From Actinomycetota bacterium (lineage in GTDB: Bacteria; Actinomycetota; Humimicrobiia; Humimicrobiales; Humimicrobiaceae), in NCBI GenBank assembly GCA_003567835.1, contig PWYO01000108.1, forward strand, positions 1 through 5,039: a DNA stretch of 5,039 nt, read 5' to 3'. The position numbers were made by a program, and so were the translations under genes. Below are positions 1-5,039 of the stretch, piece by piece. Within the stretch, counting starts at the first letter, position 1. The number at the start of each line of letters is the position of its first letter. A model generated the notes under the pieces. That model was not told the DNA's origin and ran no database searches. It saw nothing but the letters and a program-made list of their open reading frames with translations.

Positions 1-204
1 ATGATTGACAAAGGTATTATCGATCCGGCCAAGGTTACCCGGTCTGCCATACAGAATGCGGCTTCCATTGCAGGGCTGCTGCTGACCACGGAAGTGGTGA
101 TTGCTGAGAAGCCTGAAAAGGATAGCCAGCCTGCCGGACCCGGCGGCGGCGGAATGCCCGGCGGAATGCCCGGCGGAATGCCCGGTGGAATGCCACCAAT
201 GTAA
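1..204 (+). CDS. groEL: Chaperonin GroEL, C-terminal end (5' partial)
   Basis: This is the last 67 codons of the 60-kDa chaperonin, the ATP-driven cytoplasmic folding machine that works with GroES. The visible part is the end of the equatorial domain, with the family-typical run GIIDPAKVTRSAIQNAAS (residues 5-22) and LLLTTEVVIAEKPEK (26-40). It is followed by a flexible Gly/Met-rich tail that projects into the ring cavity in characterised GroELs. The tail here is built of MPGG units and ends in MPPM, rather than the commoner GGM repeats. The ATG at position 1 is an internal methionine of the protein, not its start: GroEL is normally about 540 residues, so roughly 480 residues lie upstream of the window. 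The gene ends with TAA directly followed by TAA-like sequence and an intrinsic terminator, so it closes its own transcription unit. The identification is very secure. Confidence 0.96.
   Translation: MIDKGIIDPAKVTRSAIQNAASIAGLLLTTEVVIAEKPEKDSQPAGPGGGGMPGGMPGGMPGGMPPM
145..192 (+). repeat. 12-bp in-frame tandem repeat in the groEL tail
   Basis: The unit CCCGGCGGAATG occurs twice perfectly (157-168, 169-180) and once with a single C-to-T change at 186 (181-192). It is preceded by a diverged copy (145-156) whose last ten bases match. Each copy encodes the tetrapeptide Pro-Gly-Gly-Met of the GroEL C-terminal tail. The near-identical DNA of the copies suggests recent duplication or slippage, and copy number may vary between strains. 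Confidence 0.85.
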
Positions 205-216
205 TAAGGAAAAAGG

Positions 217-247
217 AAAGCTGGCCTCAACGGCCAGCTTTTTTTTT
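217..247 (+). terminator. Rho-independent terminator of groEL
   Basis: A perfect stem pairs AAAGCTGGCC (217-226) with GGCCAGCTTT (232-241) around a five-base loop (227-231), and the 3' side runs into nine consecutive T residues (239-247). It begins 13 bases after the groEL stop codon. It should end the groEL transcript and separate it from the plsY-guaB3-guaA genes. The stem is less perfect as a terminator for the opposite strand, and no gene converges on it. Confidence 0.93.
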
Positions 248-264
248 GCATTCATGGTTTCAAA

Positions 265-293
265 TTGAATAAATCCGAGACTTATAGTAATAT
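265..293 (+). promoter_or_regulatory. Candidate sigma-70-type promoter for plsY
   Basis: TTGAAT (265-270) and TAATAT (288-293) are separated by 17 bases in the A/T-rich gap between the groEL terminator and plsY. Each hexamer matches the consensus at four of six positions. A second reading uses TATAGT (283-288, five of six) with TTCAAA (259-264) and an 18-base spacer. Either would start transcription about 25-30 bases before the plsY start codon. Some promoter is needed here because the terminator isolates the downstream genes from groEL, but the exact boxes are inference. Confidence 0.42.
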
Positions 294-324
294 TTTTTTA
301 ACTTGAAATCAGAGAAAGTCTAAA

Positions 325-972
325 ATGGAAGTGGCCTTTTTTTACAAAACTTTATTGGTGATTGCTTCCTATCTTTTTGGCGCTGTGCCCACCGCTTATG
401 TCGTTTACTGGTTCAAAAAAGGCACTGATATCAGGAAAGAAGGAAGCGGTAATGTAGGGGGCACCAATGTGGCCAGAACCCTGGGCGCCGGCGCAGGGAT
501 TATGACCATCATCATTGATATGCTAAAAGGTTTTCTGCCTATTATGGTCGCTTATTTTATCTATCCCCAGGACCTAATCCTGGTGAGTATCATTTCAGTG
601 GCGGTCATTGTGGGCCATGATTTTCCCGTTTATATTAAGTTTAAGGGGGGCAAGGGAATTGCTACTTCTTTTGGGGTTATTGTGGGCGTTTGCGCCCTTC
701 CCTTTACCGGCCAGCCGGTGTATATGCGCATAGGGCCCATATTTACCATATTGGCAGCGGCGGCGATTTTTTTCCTTATTTTTAGAATCGTATCCGTTTC
801 TTCCCTGGCTGCTGCGGTGGCCACCCCCCTTTCATTTTACTTTTTCCATTATCCAATGGTGATTGTGATTACCGCTGCGGTCTGGTCGGTTTTGGCTTTT
901 ATTACCCACAGGGGCAATATTAAACGATTAATCAATAAACAAGAAAAGAAAATTAAGGGGAGAGGGGCTTAG
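325..972 (+). CDS. plsY: Glycerol-3-phosphate acyltransferase PlsY
   Basis: PlsY is an integral membrane enzyme that transfers an acyl chain from acyl-phosphate (made by PlsX) to the sn-1 position of glycerol-3-phosphate, giving lysophosphatidic acid, the first step of phospholipid synthesis. The 215 residues match the family length. The conserved cytoplasmic motifs are all present: GSGNVGGTN (40-48), GHDFPVYIKFKGGKG (97-111, glycerol-3-phosphate and catalytic region), RIVSVSSLAAAVATP (154-168) and the terminal RGNIKRL (196-202). Between them lie hydrophobic segments at about 7-29, 57-80, 83-96, 113-126, 136-154 and 176-193. The common NIGATN motif reads NVGGTN here, a mild variation. An in-frame TGA at 304-306 precludes extension upstream, and ATG 325 is the first usable start. 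Its ribosome binding site is weak (AGAGAAAG, 311-318). The stop codon abuts the next gene's ATG, indicating co-transcription and probable translational coupling. Confidence 0.95.
   Translation: MEVAFFYKTLLVIASYLFGAVPTAYVVYWFKKGTDIRKEGSGNVGGTNVARTLGAGAGIMTIIIDMLKGFLPIMVAYFIYPQDLILVSIISVAVIVGHDFPVYIKFKGGKGIATSFGVIVGVCALPFTGQPVYMRIGPIFTILAAAAIFFLIFRIVSVSSLAAAVATPLSFYFFHYPMVIVITAAVWSVLAFITHRGNIKRLINKQEKKIKGRGA
956..967 (+). promoter_or_regulatory. Ribosome binding site of guaB3 inside the end of plsY
   Basis: The purine-rich stretch AGGGGAGAGGGG lies within the last codons of plsY. Its GAGG core (962-965) ends seven bases before the guaB3 ATG at 973. Because plsY ends at 972, ribosomes finishing plsY sit on this site, which fits translational coupling. 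Confidence 0.7.
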
Positions 973-2133
973 ATGGATATAGAAATCGGAAAGGGTAAAA
1001 CAGGAAGAAGGTCTTATGGTTTTGACGAGGTAACCATTGTCCCCAGCAGGAGAACCAGGGATCCCGAGGATGTGGATATTTCGGCAACCATCGGAGGTTA
1101 CCAGCTGGATATACCCTGCCTGGCTTCTGCCATGGATGGGGTGGTGGATGTGGCCATGGCCAAAGAGATGGGCAAAATCGGAGGGCTGGCGGTACTAAAC
1201 CTGGAAGGCATACAGTGCCGGTATGAAGATGCGCATGCCCAGCTGAAAAAGATTGCCGGTTACCGGCCGGATGAAGCCACCAGAAAGATGCAGGAGATTT
1301 ACAGGGAACCGATCAAAGAGACGCTTATTGAACAAAGGGTTAAGCAGATTAAGCAATCCGGGGTGATAAGCTGCGCTTCTCTTACCCCGCAGAGGGTTGA
1401 AAAATACCATAAGGTGGCCATTGATGCCGGACTGGATATCCTGGTTATTCAGGGAACGGTCATCAGCGCAGAGCATGTAAGCAAAACCAAAAACCCGTTG
1501 GACCTAAAAGAATTTATTCCCCGCTGCCCCATACCGGTGATCGTAGGAGGCTGCGCATCTTATTCCACCGCTCTTCACCTGATGCGTACCGGTGCGGTGG
1601 GTGTGCTGGTGGGGGTAGGGCCCGGCGCAGCCTGTACCACCAGACAGGTTCTGGGGATTGGTGTTCCCCAGGCGACGGCCATTGCTGATGCTTCTGCAGC
1701 CAGGATGCGCCATCTGGAGGAGACTGGAAGATATGTTTCTGTGATTGCGGATGGGGGCATGCGGACCGGTGGGGATATTGCCAAAGCCATCGCCTGCGGT
1801 GCAGACCTGGTCATGATTGGTTCCCCCCTTTCCCGGGCCAAAGAGTCGCCTGGCAAAGGATTCCATTGGGGCATGGCCACTTTCCATCCGGAGCTTCCCC
1901 GGGGCACCCGAATCAAGACGGATATGGCAGGGTCTCTGCGGGAGATCCTGGTGGGGCCCGCTTTTGAAAATGACGGTACCCTGAACCTGTTTGGGGCACT
2001 GAGGACTTCCATGGCCACCTGCGGCTATGAGAATATCAAGGATTTCCAGCGGGCAGAAGTGCTGGTGGCCCCTTCCATCAAAACCGAAGGAAAAATGCAT
2101 CAGAGAGAGCAAAGAGTAGGGATGGGGTTATAA
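973..2133 (+). CDS. guaB3: GuaB3-type (CBS-less) IMP dehydrogenase family protein
   Basis: The predicted role is NAD-dependent oxidation of IMP to XMP, the committed step of guanine nucleotide synthesis, in the cytoplasm. The protein (386 residues) is an IMPDH/GMP reductase-type TIM barrel. It shows the phosphate-binding and catalytic loop GVGPGAACTTRQVLGIGVPQ (214-233) with the predicted nucleophile Cys221 and Thr223, followed by ADGGMRTGGDIAKAI (259-273) with Asp260, and a nucleotide-contact loop SAMDGVVD (52-59). No CBS (Bateman) domain is inserted in the barrel; about 60 mostly helical residues occupy that place, so the usual ATP/GTP regulatory module is missing. The C-terminal signature HWGMATFHPELPRGTRI (298-314), the LNLFGALRTSMATCGY region (337-352) and LVIQGT (157-162) are hallmarks of the GuaB3 subgroup rather than canonical GuaB; a cyanobacterial GuaB3 has been reported to have IMPDH activity. 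The subgroup is sometimes annotated as GMP reductase, but direct abutment to guaA favours the synthetic direction. Confidence 0.9.
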   Translation: MDIEIGKGKTGRRSYGFDEVTIVPSRRTRDPEDVDISATIGGYQLDIPCLASAMDGVVDVAMAKEMGKIGGLAVLNLEGIQCRYEDAHAQLKKIAGYRPDEATRKMQEIYREPIKETLIEQRVKQIKQSGVISCASLTPQRVEKYHKVAIDAGLDILVIQGTVISAEHVSKTKNPLDLKEFIPRCPIPVIVGGCASYSTALHLMRTGAVGVLVGVGPGAACTTRQVLGIGVPQATAIADASAARMRHLEETGRYVSVIADGGMRTGGDIAKAIACGADLVMIGSPLSRAKESPGKGFHWGMATFHPELPRGTRIKTDMAGSLREILVGPAFENDGTLNLFGALRTSMATCGYENIKDFQRAEVLVAPSIKTEGKMHQREQRVGMGL

Positions 2134-3687
2134 ATGGTGGAAAACAATGGCATAAAAGGGTTGGACACCATATTGGTTATTGACTTTGGGGGCCAGTACA
2201 GCCAGCTGATTGCCCGAAGGATTAGGGAATTGCGGGTTTATTCAGAGATGGTCCCCTATGATACGCCCCTGAAGGAGATAAAAGCAAGAAAACCAAAAGG
2301 CTTTATTTTCTCCGGCTCCCCTTACAGCCTGGGAGGCAGCAGGTTTCCTGCTGTAACCAGGGATTATCTGACCATGGGCATACCCATTCTGGGGATCTGT
2401 TATGGAATGCAGCTGATTGCTTCCTTGCTGGGAGGAAAAATTACCGCATCCGGAAGCAATGAATACGGAAAGACAGAGGTCAGTCTGGACATCGGCTCGC
2501 CGCTTTTTGATGACCTAAGACCGGCTGAGATCTGCTGGATGAGCCACAAAGACAGCGTGGAAAAAATACCCAAACCGTTTAAGGTGATCGCTTCAACCCC
2601 CAACTTGCCCATTGCCGGTATCGGCAATGAACAGGATAAGATTTACGGCATACAGTTTCACCCGGAAGTGATGCATACCCCTTCCGGTATGGATATTTTA
2701 AGAAATTTCTTATTTCATATTTGTGAATGTTCGCCAAACTGGACTACGGTGTCCATCATTGAAAAAAGGGTCAACCAGATCAAGGAAAAGGTGAAGGGAG
2801 GCAGAGTGGTTTGCGGCTTAAGCGGCGGGGTTGATTCTTCGGTGGCCGCGCTCTTGGTAAACAAGGCGGTGGCAGACAAACTAACCTGCATATTTGTAGA
2901 CCATGGCCTGCTCAGGATGGGGGAAGCAGAACAGGTAGAAAAAACCTTCAGGGAAAATTTCAAGGTCAACCTCATTTCTGTAAAAGCCCAGGACAGGTTT
3001 TTGAAAAAATTAAAAAATGTCACCGATCCTGAACAGAAAAGAAAGATTATCGGCAATGAATTCATAAGAATTTTCGAAGAGGAAGCAAAAAAAATCGATC
3101 AAGTGGATTACCTGGTACAGGGTACCCTGTATTCTGATGTTATTGAAAGCGGCACCCGGGATGCGGCAAAAATAAAGTCCCATCATAATGTGGGCGGACT
3201 GCCTGAAGATATGGCCTTAAAGCTCATAGAGCCTCTGCGCTTTCTTTTCAAGGATGAAGTCAGAAAACTGGGTGCAGAACTGGGTCTGCCTGATGATATT
3301 GTGTGGCGGCAGCCTTTTCCCGGGCCGGGATTGGCAATAAGAATTATTGGGGAAGTAACTGCTGAAAGGATCGGCATGCTCCAGAAAGCAGACCTGATTG
3401 TGCTAGAAGAGATTAAAAGGGCGGACCTTTATGAAAAAATATGGCAGTCCTTTGCCGTTCTTTTATGTATCAGGAGTGTGGGGGTTATGGGTGATGAAAG
3501 GACCTATGCCTACCCCATTGCCATCCGGGCCGTAAACAGCGAGGATGCCATGACTGCAGACTGGGTAAGGCTTCCTTATGATATTATAGAGCGGATTAGC
3601 AACCGTATTATCAATGAGGTTGAAGGAGTCAACCGGGTGGTATATGATATAAGTTCAAAGCCTCCCAGTACAATAGAATGGGAATAG
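2134..3687 (+). CDS. guaA: GMP synthase (glutamine-hydrolysing)
   Basis: GuaA converts XMP, ATP and glutamine to GMP, AMP, pyrophosphate and glutamate. The 517 residues form the usual three-part single chain. First is a class I glutamine amidotransferase domain (about 12-195) with nucleophile Cys89 in GICYGMQ and the His176/Glu178 pair in QFHPEV. Next is the ATP-pyrophosphatase domain (about 205-395) with the PP-loop SGGVDSS (230-236). Last is the C-terminal XMP-binding/dimerisation domain with PFPGPGLAIR (394-403), ending in the invariant KPPSTIEWE (509-517). Small departures from the common motifs are FSGSPYSLGG (59-68), where SGGP is usual, and WMSHKD (135-140), where WMSHGD is usual; neither removes a catalytic residue. 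ATG 2134 directly follows the guaB3 stop. A G-rich stretch (AGGGATGGGG, 2118-2127) could serve as a ribosome binding site. The gene forms an IMP-to-GMP pair with the upstream gene. Identification is certain. Confidence 0.98.
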   Translation: MVENNGIKGLDTILVIDFGGQYSQLIARRIRELRVYSEMVPYDTPLKEIKARKPKGFIFSGSPYSLGGSRFPAVTRDYLTMGIPILGICYGMQLIASLLGGKITASGSNEYGKTEVSLDIGSPLFDDLRPAEICWMSHKDSVEKIPKPFKVIASTPNLPIAGIGNEQDKIYGIQFHPEVMHTPSGMDILRNFLFHICECSPNWTTVSIIEKRVNQIKEKVKGGRVVCGLSGGVDSSVAALLVNKAVADKLTCIFVDHGLLRMGEAEQVEKTFRENFKVNLISVKAQDRFLKKLKNVTDPEQKRKIIGNEFIRIFEEEAKKIDQVDYLVQGTLYSDVIESGTRDAAKIKSHHNVGGLPEDMALKLIEPLRFLFKDEVRKLGAELGLPDDIVWRQPFPGPGLAIRIIGEVTAERIGMLQKADLIVLEEIKRADLYEKIWQSFAVLLCIRSVGVMGDERTYAYPIAIRAVNSEDAMTADWVRLPYDIIERISNRIINEVEGVNRVVYDISSKPPSTIEWE

Positions 3688-3697
3688 CAAATATTTT

Positions 3698-3703
3698 AAG
3701 GAG
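3698..3703 (+). promoter_or_regulatory. Strong ribosome binding site deciding the chorismate mutase start
   Basis: AAGGAG stands seven bases before the ATG at 3711, a near-perfect match to the 16S rRNA 3' end. An upstream in-frame ATG at 3678 lies inside guaA, has no such site, and would add 11 residues not expected in the family, so the start at 3711 is preferred. Confidence 0.85.
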
Positions 3704-3710
3704 TAGCTGC

Positions 3711-3992
3711 ATGGATGATTTCAAGAAAAAACTAAGCAAATACAGGGAAAAAATAAACCAGATTGACCAAAAGATTGTGGAAAATCTTAATGAAAGGGCC
3801 AAAGTGGTGCTGGCGGTAAAGAGGCTCAAAGAAAAAGAAAATGTCCCTCTCTATGATGCCCGGAGAGAAGAAGAGCTTATTAATAATATCGTCCAGTACA
3901 ATAAAGGCCCCCTGTACAATGACAATATTGTGCAGATTTTTGAAGCCATACTGCGCAATGTGCAGATTCTGGAAAAGGATGAGAATCTTTAG
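3711..3992 (+). CDS. Chorismate mutase, stand-alone AroQ class
   Basis: This predicted cytoplasmic enzyme rearranges chorismate to prephenate, the first step toward phenylalanine and tyrosine. The 93 residues have the all-helical AroQ pattern, and the active-site residues line up with the E. coli P-protein mutase domain with a shift of one: Arg12, Arg29, Lys40, Asp49, Arg52 and Glu53 (E. coli Arg11, Arg28, Lys39, Asp48, Arg51, Glu52). By the same alignment the E. coli Gln88 position is Glu88 here, and Ser84 is Val84. Glu also occupies the Gln88-equivalent place in the yeast enzyme, so activity is plausible, perhaps with altered pH dependence. No prephenate dehydratase, ACT or dehydrogenase domain is attached. 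The gene sits 23 bases after guaA and just upstream of a DAHP synthase. In some Firmicutes an AroQ domain is fused to the N terminus of DAHP synthase and acts as its feedback sensor; a similar partner role here is inference. aroQ would be a suitable class name. Confidence 0.88.
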   Translation: MDDFKKKLSKYREKINQIDQKIVENLNERAKVVLAVKRLKEKENVPLYDARREEELINNIVQYNKGPLYNDNIVQIFEAILRNVQILEKDENL

Positions 3993-3997
3993 ACCGG

Positions 3998-4025
3998 TTG
4001 AAATAATTCCAGGTTTCCCTATAAT
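3998..4025 (+). promoter_or_regulatory. Strong sigma-70-like promoter upstream of aroF
   Basis: TTGAAA (3998-4003) and a perfect TATAAT (4020-4025) are separated by 16 bases. This is the best match to a vegetative promoter in the window, and it starts only six bases after the chorismate mutase stop codon. Transcription would begin near 4031-4033, leaving a leader of about 25-30 bases before aroF. It would allow aroF and the helicase gene to be expressed apart from the plsY-guaA genes. No terminator precedes it, so read-through from upstream is also expected. Confidence 0.72.
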
Positions 4026-4053
4026 ATTAGGAATTCTAAGAATATGAGATTGT

Positions 4054-4057
4054 AGGA
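4054..4057 (+). promoter_or_regulatory. Ribosome binding site favouring the second aroF ATG
   Basis: AGGA lies five bases before ATG 4063. Relative to the other in-frame ATG at 4057 it overlaps the start codon itself, so it cannot serve that one. Only a weak GAG (4046-4048) is placed for ATG 4057. The start at 4063 is therefore preferred, though the two proteins differ by only two residues. Confidence 0.5.
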
Positions 4058-4062
4058 TGCGA

Positions 4063-4851
4063 ATGGAACAAAAAAAAGATATACAGCTTATCAAAAAAAA
4101 TTTTGTCACCGTCATTGCCGGGCCGTGTGCCGTAGAAAGCTGGGACCAGCTGGAAACCATTGCAGCCCATGTAAAAGAGGCAGGCCTCAATTTTATGCGG
4201 GGCGGTGCCTTTAAACCCAGGACTTCCCCTTACAGTTTTCAGGGCCTGGAGAAAAAAGGGCTGGAGCTATTGGCCAAAGTGAGGCAAAAACACGGGCTAA
4301 AGGTGGTTAGCGAAGTTACCGATGCGGCAACGGTAGAAGAGATTGCCGATTATGTGGATGTTCTCCAGATCGGCACCAGAAACATGTCTAATTTTGCCTT
4401 GCTTAAAAAAGTTGGAAGAGTGGCCAATGCCCGAAATCTTTCGGTTATTCTCAAGAGAGGCTGGGCGTCCACCATCAAAGAGTGGCTGCTGGCTGTGGAA
4501 TATATCACCCAGCAGGGAAACTGTGAAGTCGTGCTGTGCGAGAGGGGCATTCGAACTTTTGAGACCAATACCAGGTTTACCCTGGATCTTTCTGCGGTAC
4601 CAGTGATCAAAAAATTGAGCAAATTGCCTATTATTGTGGACCCTTCACATGCAGTAGGGCAAAGCGATTTGGTCATACCCATGAGCAGGGCAGCGGTGGC
4701 AGTGGGTGCGGACGGAATTATTGTGGAAACCCATCATAAGCCGGAAAAAGCGCTTTGTGACGGACAGCAGGCCCTAAATCCCAAACAGCTCCAAGAAATG
4801 CTGCGGCAGATTTCTCTTATCGCACAAATTTTCAATAAAAAGATCAGGTAG
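4063..4851 (+). CDS. aroF: DAHP synthase, type I-beta, short form (AroF-like)
   Basis: The enzyme condenses phosphoenolpyruvate with erythrose 4-phosphate to 3-deoxy-D-arabino-heptulosonate 7-phosphate, the entry step of the shikimate pathway. The 262-residue TIM barrel carries the motifs IAGPCAVES (18-26) with metal-ligand Cys22, MRGGAFKPRTSPYSFQG (45-61), LQIGTRNMSNF (101-111), ILKRGWASTIKEWLLA (129-144) with Lys131, LCERGIRTFE (158-167), VDPSHAVG (192-199) with His196, VETHHKPEKALCDGQQ (221-236) with Glu222 and Asp233. These are the four expected metal ligands and the PEP site. The KPRTSPYSFQG loop and the CERGIRTFE motif fit DAHP synthase rather than the related KDO8P synthase. Unlike the Thermotoga-type enzyme (about 340 residues) there is no N-terminal ferredoxin-like regulatory domain, and unlike the Bacillus type no fused chorismate mutase: the barrel starts almost at residue 1. 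Feedback control, if any, must come from another protein, possibly the mutase encoded upstream. An upstream ATG at 4057 would add two residues. Confidence 0.94.
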   Translation: MEQKKDIQLIKKNFVTVIAGPCAVESWDQLETIAAHVKEAGLNFMRGGAFKPRTSPYSFQGLEKKGLELLAKVRQKHGLKVVSEVTDAATVEEIADYVDVLQIGTRNMSNFALLKKVGRVANARNLSVILKRGWASTIKEWLLAVEYITQQGNCEVVLCERGIRTFETNTRFTLDLSAVPVIKKLSKLPIIVDPSHAVGQSDLVIPMSRAAVAVGADGIIVETHHKPEKALCDGQQALNPKQLQEMLRQISLIAQIFNKKIR

Positions 4852-4861
4852 CTGAGCCCCA

Positions 4862-5039
4862 TTGGAACTAGCAAAACACCTCAACGGCCCGCAGATTGAA
4901 GCTGTAAAAAATACCGAAAACCCTATGCTGGTTATTGCTGGCGTGGGGAGCGGAAAAACCAGGGTTTTAACCTATCGCATTGCTTATCTTGTCAGCCAGG
5001 GCGTGGACCCTTACAGCATTCTGGCCATCACTTTTACCA
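4862..5039 (+). CDS. UvrD/PcrA-type DNA helicase, N-terminal part (3' partial)
   Basis: These are the first 59 codons of a superfamily 1A 3'-5' DNA helicase, acting in repair or replication restart. The fragment opens with the adenine-contacting Q motif LNGPQIEAV (7-15, Gln11), then has the Walker A loop AGVGSGKTR (26-34, Lys32, Thr33), the RIAYLV helix (39-44), and motif Ia beginning ILAITFT (53-59) at the window edge. The family usually has AGAGSGKT; here the second Ala is Val. An in-frame TGA at 4853-4855 rules out any upstream start, and the first Met inside (codon 22) would remove the Q motif, so TTG 4862 is the likely start. The nearest purine run (CAGG, 4845-4848) is 13 bases upstream, so the ribosome binding site is poor. 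The 10-base gap after aroF suggests translation in one operon. Whether this is PcrA, UvrD or Rep cannot be told from 59 residues. Confidence 0.93.
   Translation, partial: MELAKHLNGPQIEAVKNTENPMLVIAGVGSGKTRVLTYRIAYLVSQGVDPYSILAITFT

Noticed and set aside
205..324. Possible purine riboswitch or other structured leader ahead of plsY-guaB3-guaA
   Set aside because: Apart from the groEL terminator hairpin the gap is A/T-rich and too short after the predicted start site (about 25 bases) to hold a purine aptamer.
1504..2112. Open reading frame of 202 codons on the minus strand opposite guaB3
   Set aside because: It lies entirely antisense to a clearly conserved gene, its translation (rich in Gly, His, Pro, Arg) resembles no family I know, and it has no sign of its own promoter or ribosome binding site.
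3678..3710. Upstream ATG extending the chorismate mutase by 11 residues into guaA
   Set aside because: AAGGAG at 3698-3703 points to ATG 3711, and the extra residues have no counterpart in AroQ proteins.
3841..4047. Plus-strand 68-codon frame overlapping the mutase gene
   Set aside because: It is out of frame with a conserved gene, and its product looks like a shifted reading of it.
4044..4055. Tiny leader frame ATG-AGA-TTG-TAG just upstream of aroF, considered as an attenuation peptide
   Set aside because: It has three codons, no aromatic residues, no ribosome binding site and no terminator/antiterminator pair behind it.
3732..4190. Minus-strand open frame of 152 codons spanning the mutase gene, the internal promoter and the start of aroF
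   Set aside because: It overlaps two well-supported genes in antisense; its hydrophobic Phe/Ile-rich translation is what the complement of Lys/Glu-rich helical coding sequence gives.
1..5039. Search for a hidden novel, mobile or defence system
   Set aside because: Every stretch longer than 120 bases is covered by a recognisable housekeeping gene on one strand; I saw no direct-repeat array, insertion-sequence ends, tRNA or foreign-looking segment.

Overview
This window is a compact stretch of bacterial housekeeping genes, all on the + strand. It contains the end of one gene, five complete genes and the beginning of another. In order they are: the C-terminal end of groEL; plsY (membrane glycerol-3-phosphate acyltransferase); a CBS-less IMP dehydrogenase of the GuaB3 type; guaA (GMP synthase); a stand-alone AroQ-class chorismate mutase; a short type I-beta DAHP synthase (aroF-like); and the first 59 codons of a UvrD/PcrA-type superfamily 1 helicase. 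I see no RNA gene, insertion sequence, CRISPR array, phage gene or defence gene.

Layout: groEL ends at 204 and is followed at once by a textbook intrinsic terminator (217-247). The rest of the 120-base gap carries a plausible but modest promoter for plsY. From plsY onward the genes look like one transcription unit. The plsY stop codon directly abuts the guaB3 start codon, the guaB3 stop directly abuts the guaA start, and 23 bases with a strong ribosome binding site separate guaA from the chorismate mutase gene. The gap between the chorismate mutase gene and aroF is wider (64-70 bases, depending on the aroF start) and holds the best sigma-70-like promoter in the window (TTGAAA, 16 bases, TATAAT). 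The aro/helicase part can therefore probably be transcribed independently. The helicase gene starts only 10 bases after aroF, at a TTG codon.

Function: the guaB3-guaA pair is a two-step IMP to XMP to GMP module. The chorismate mutase and DAHP synthase are a branch-point enzyme and the entry enzyme of aromatic amino-acid synthesis. In some bacteria these two activities are fused in one polypeptide, but here they are separate neighbouring genes. PlsY supplies lysophosphatidic acid for phospholipid synthesis. The helicase is expected to act in DNA repair or replication. No single pathway links all of them, so this looks like a growth-related housekeeping operon.

Organism: a bacterium with roughly balanced base composition and AGGAG-type ribosome binding sites. 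The GuaB3-type enzyme is known from Actinobacteria, Cyanobacteria and Chloroflexota. The moderate GC and the gene style make a Chloroflexota-like or other anaerobic lineage a reasonable guess, but this is inference of low confidence. I did not find an obviously undescribed system. The points most worth a second look are the GuaB3-GuaA pairing, the split chorismate mutase/DAHP synthase pair and the internal promoter between those two genes.
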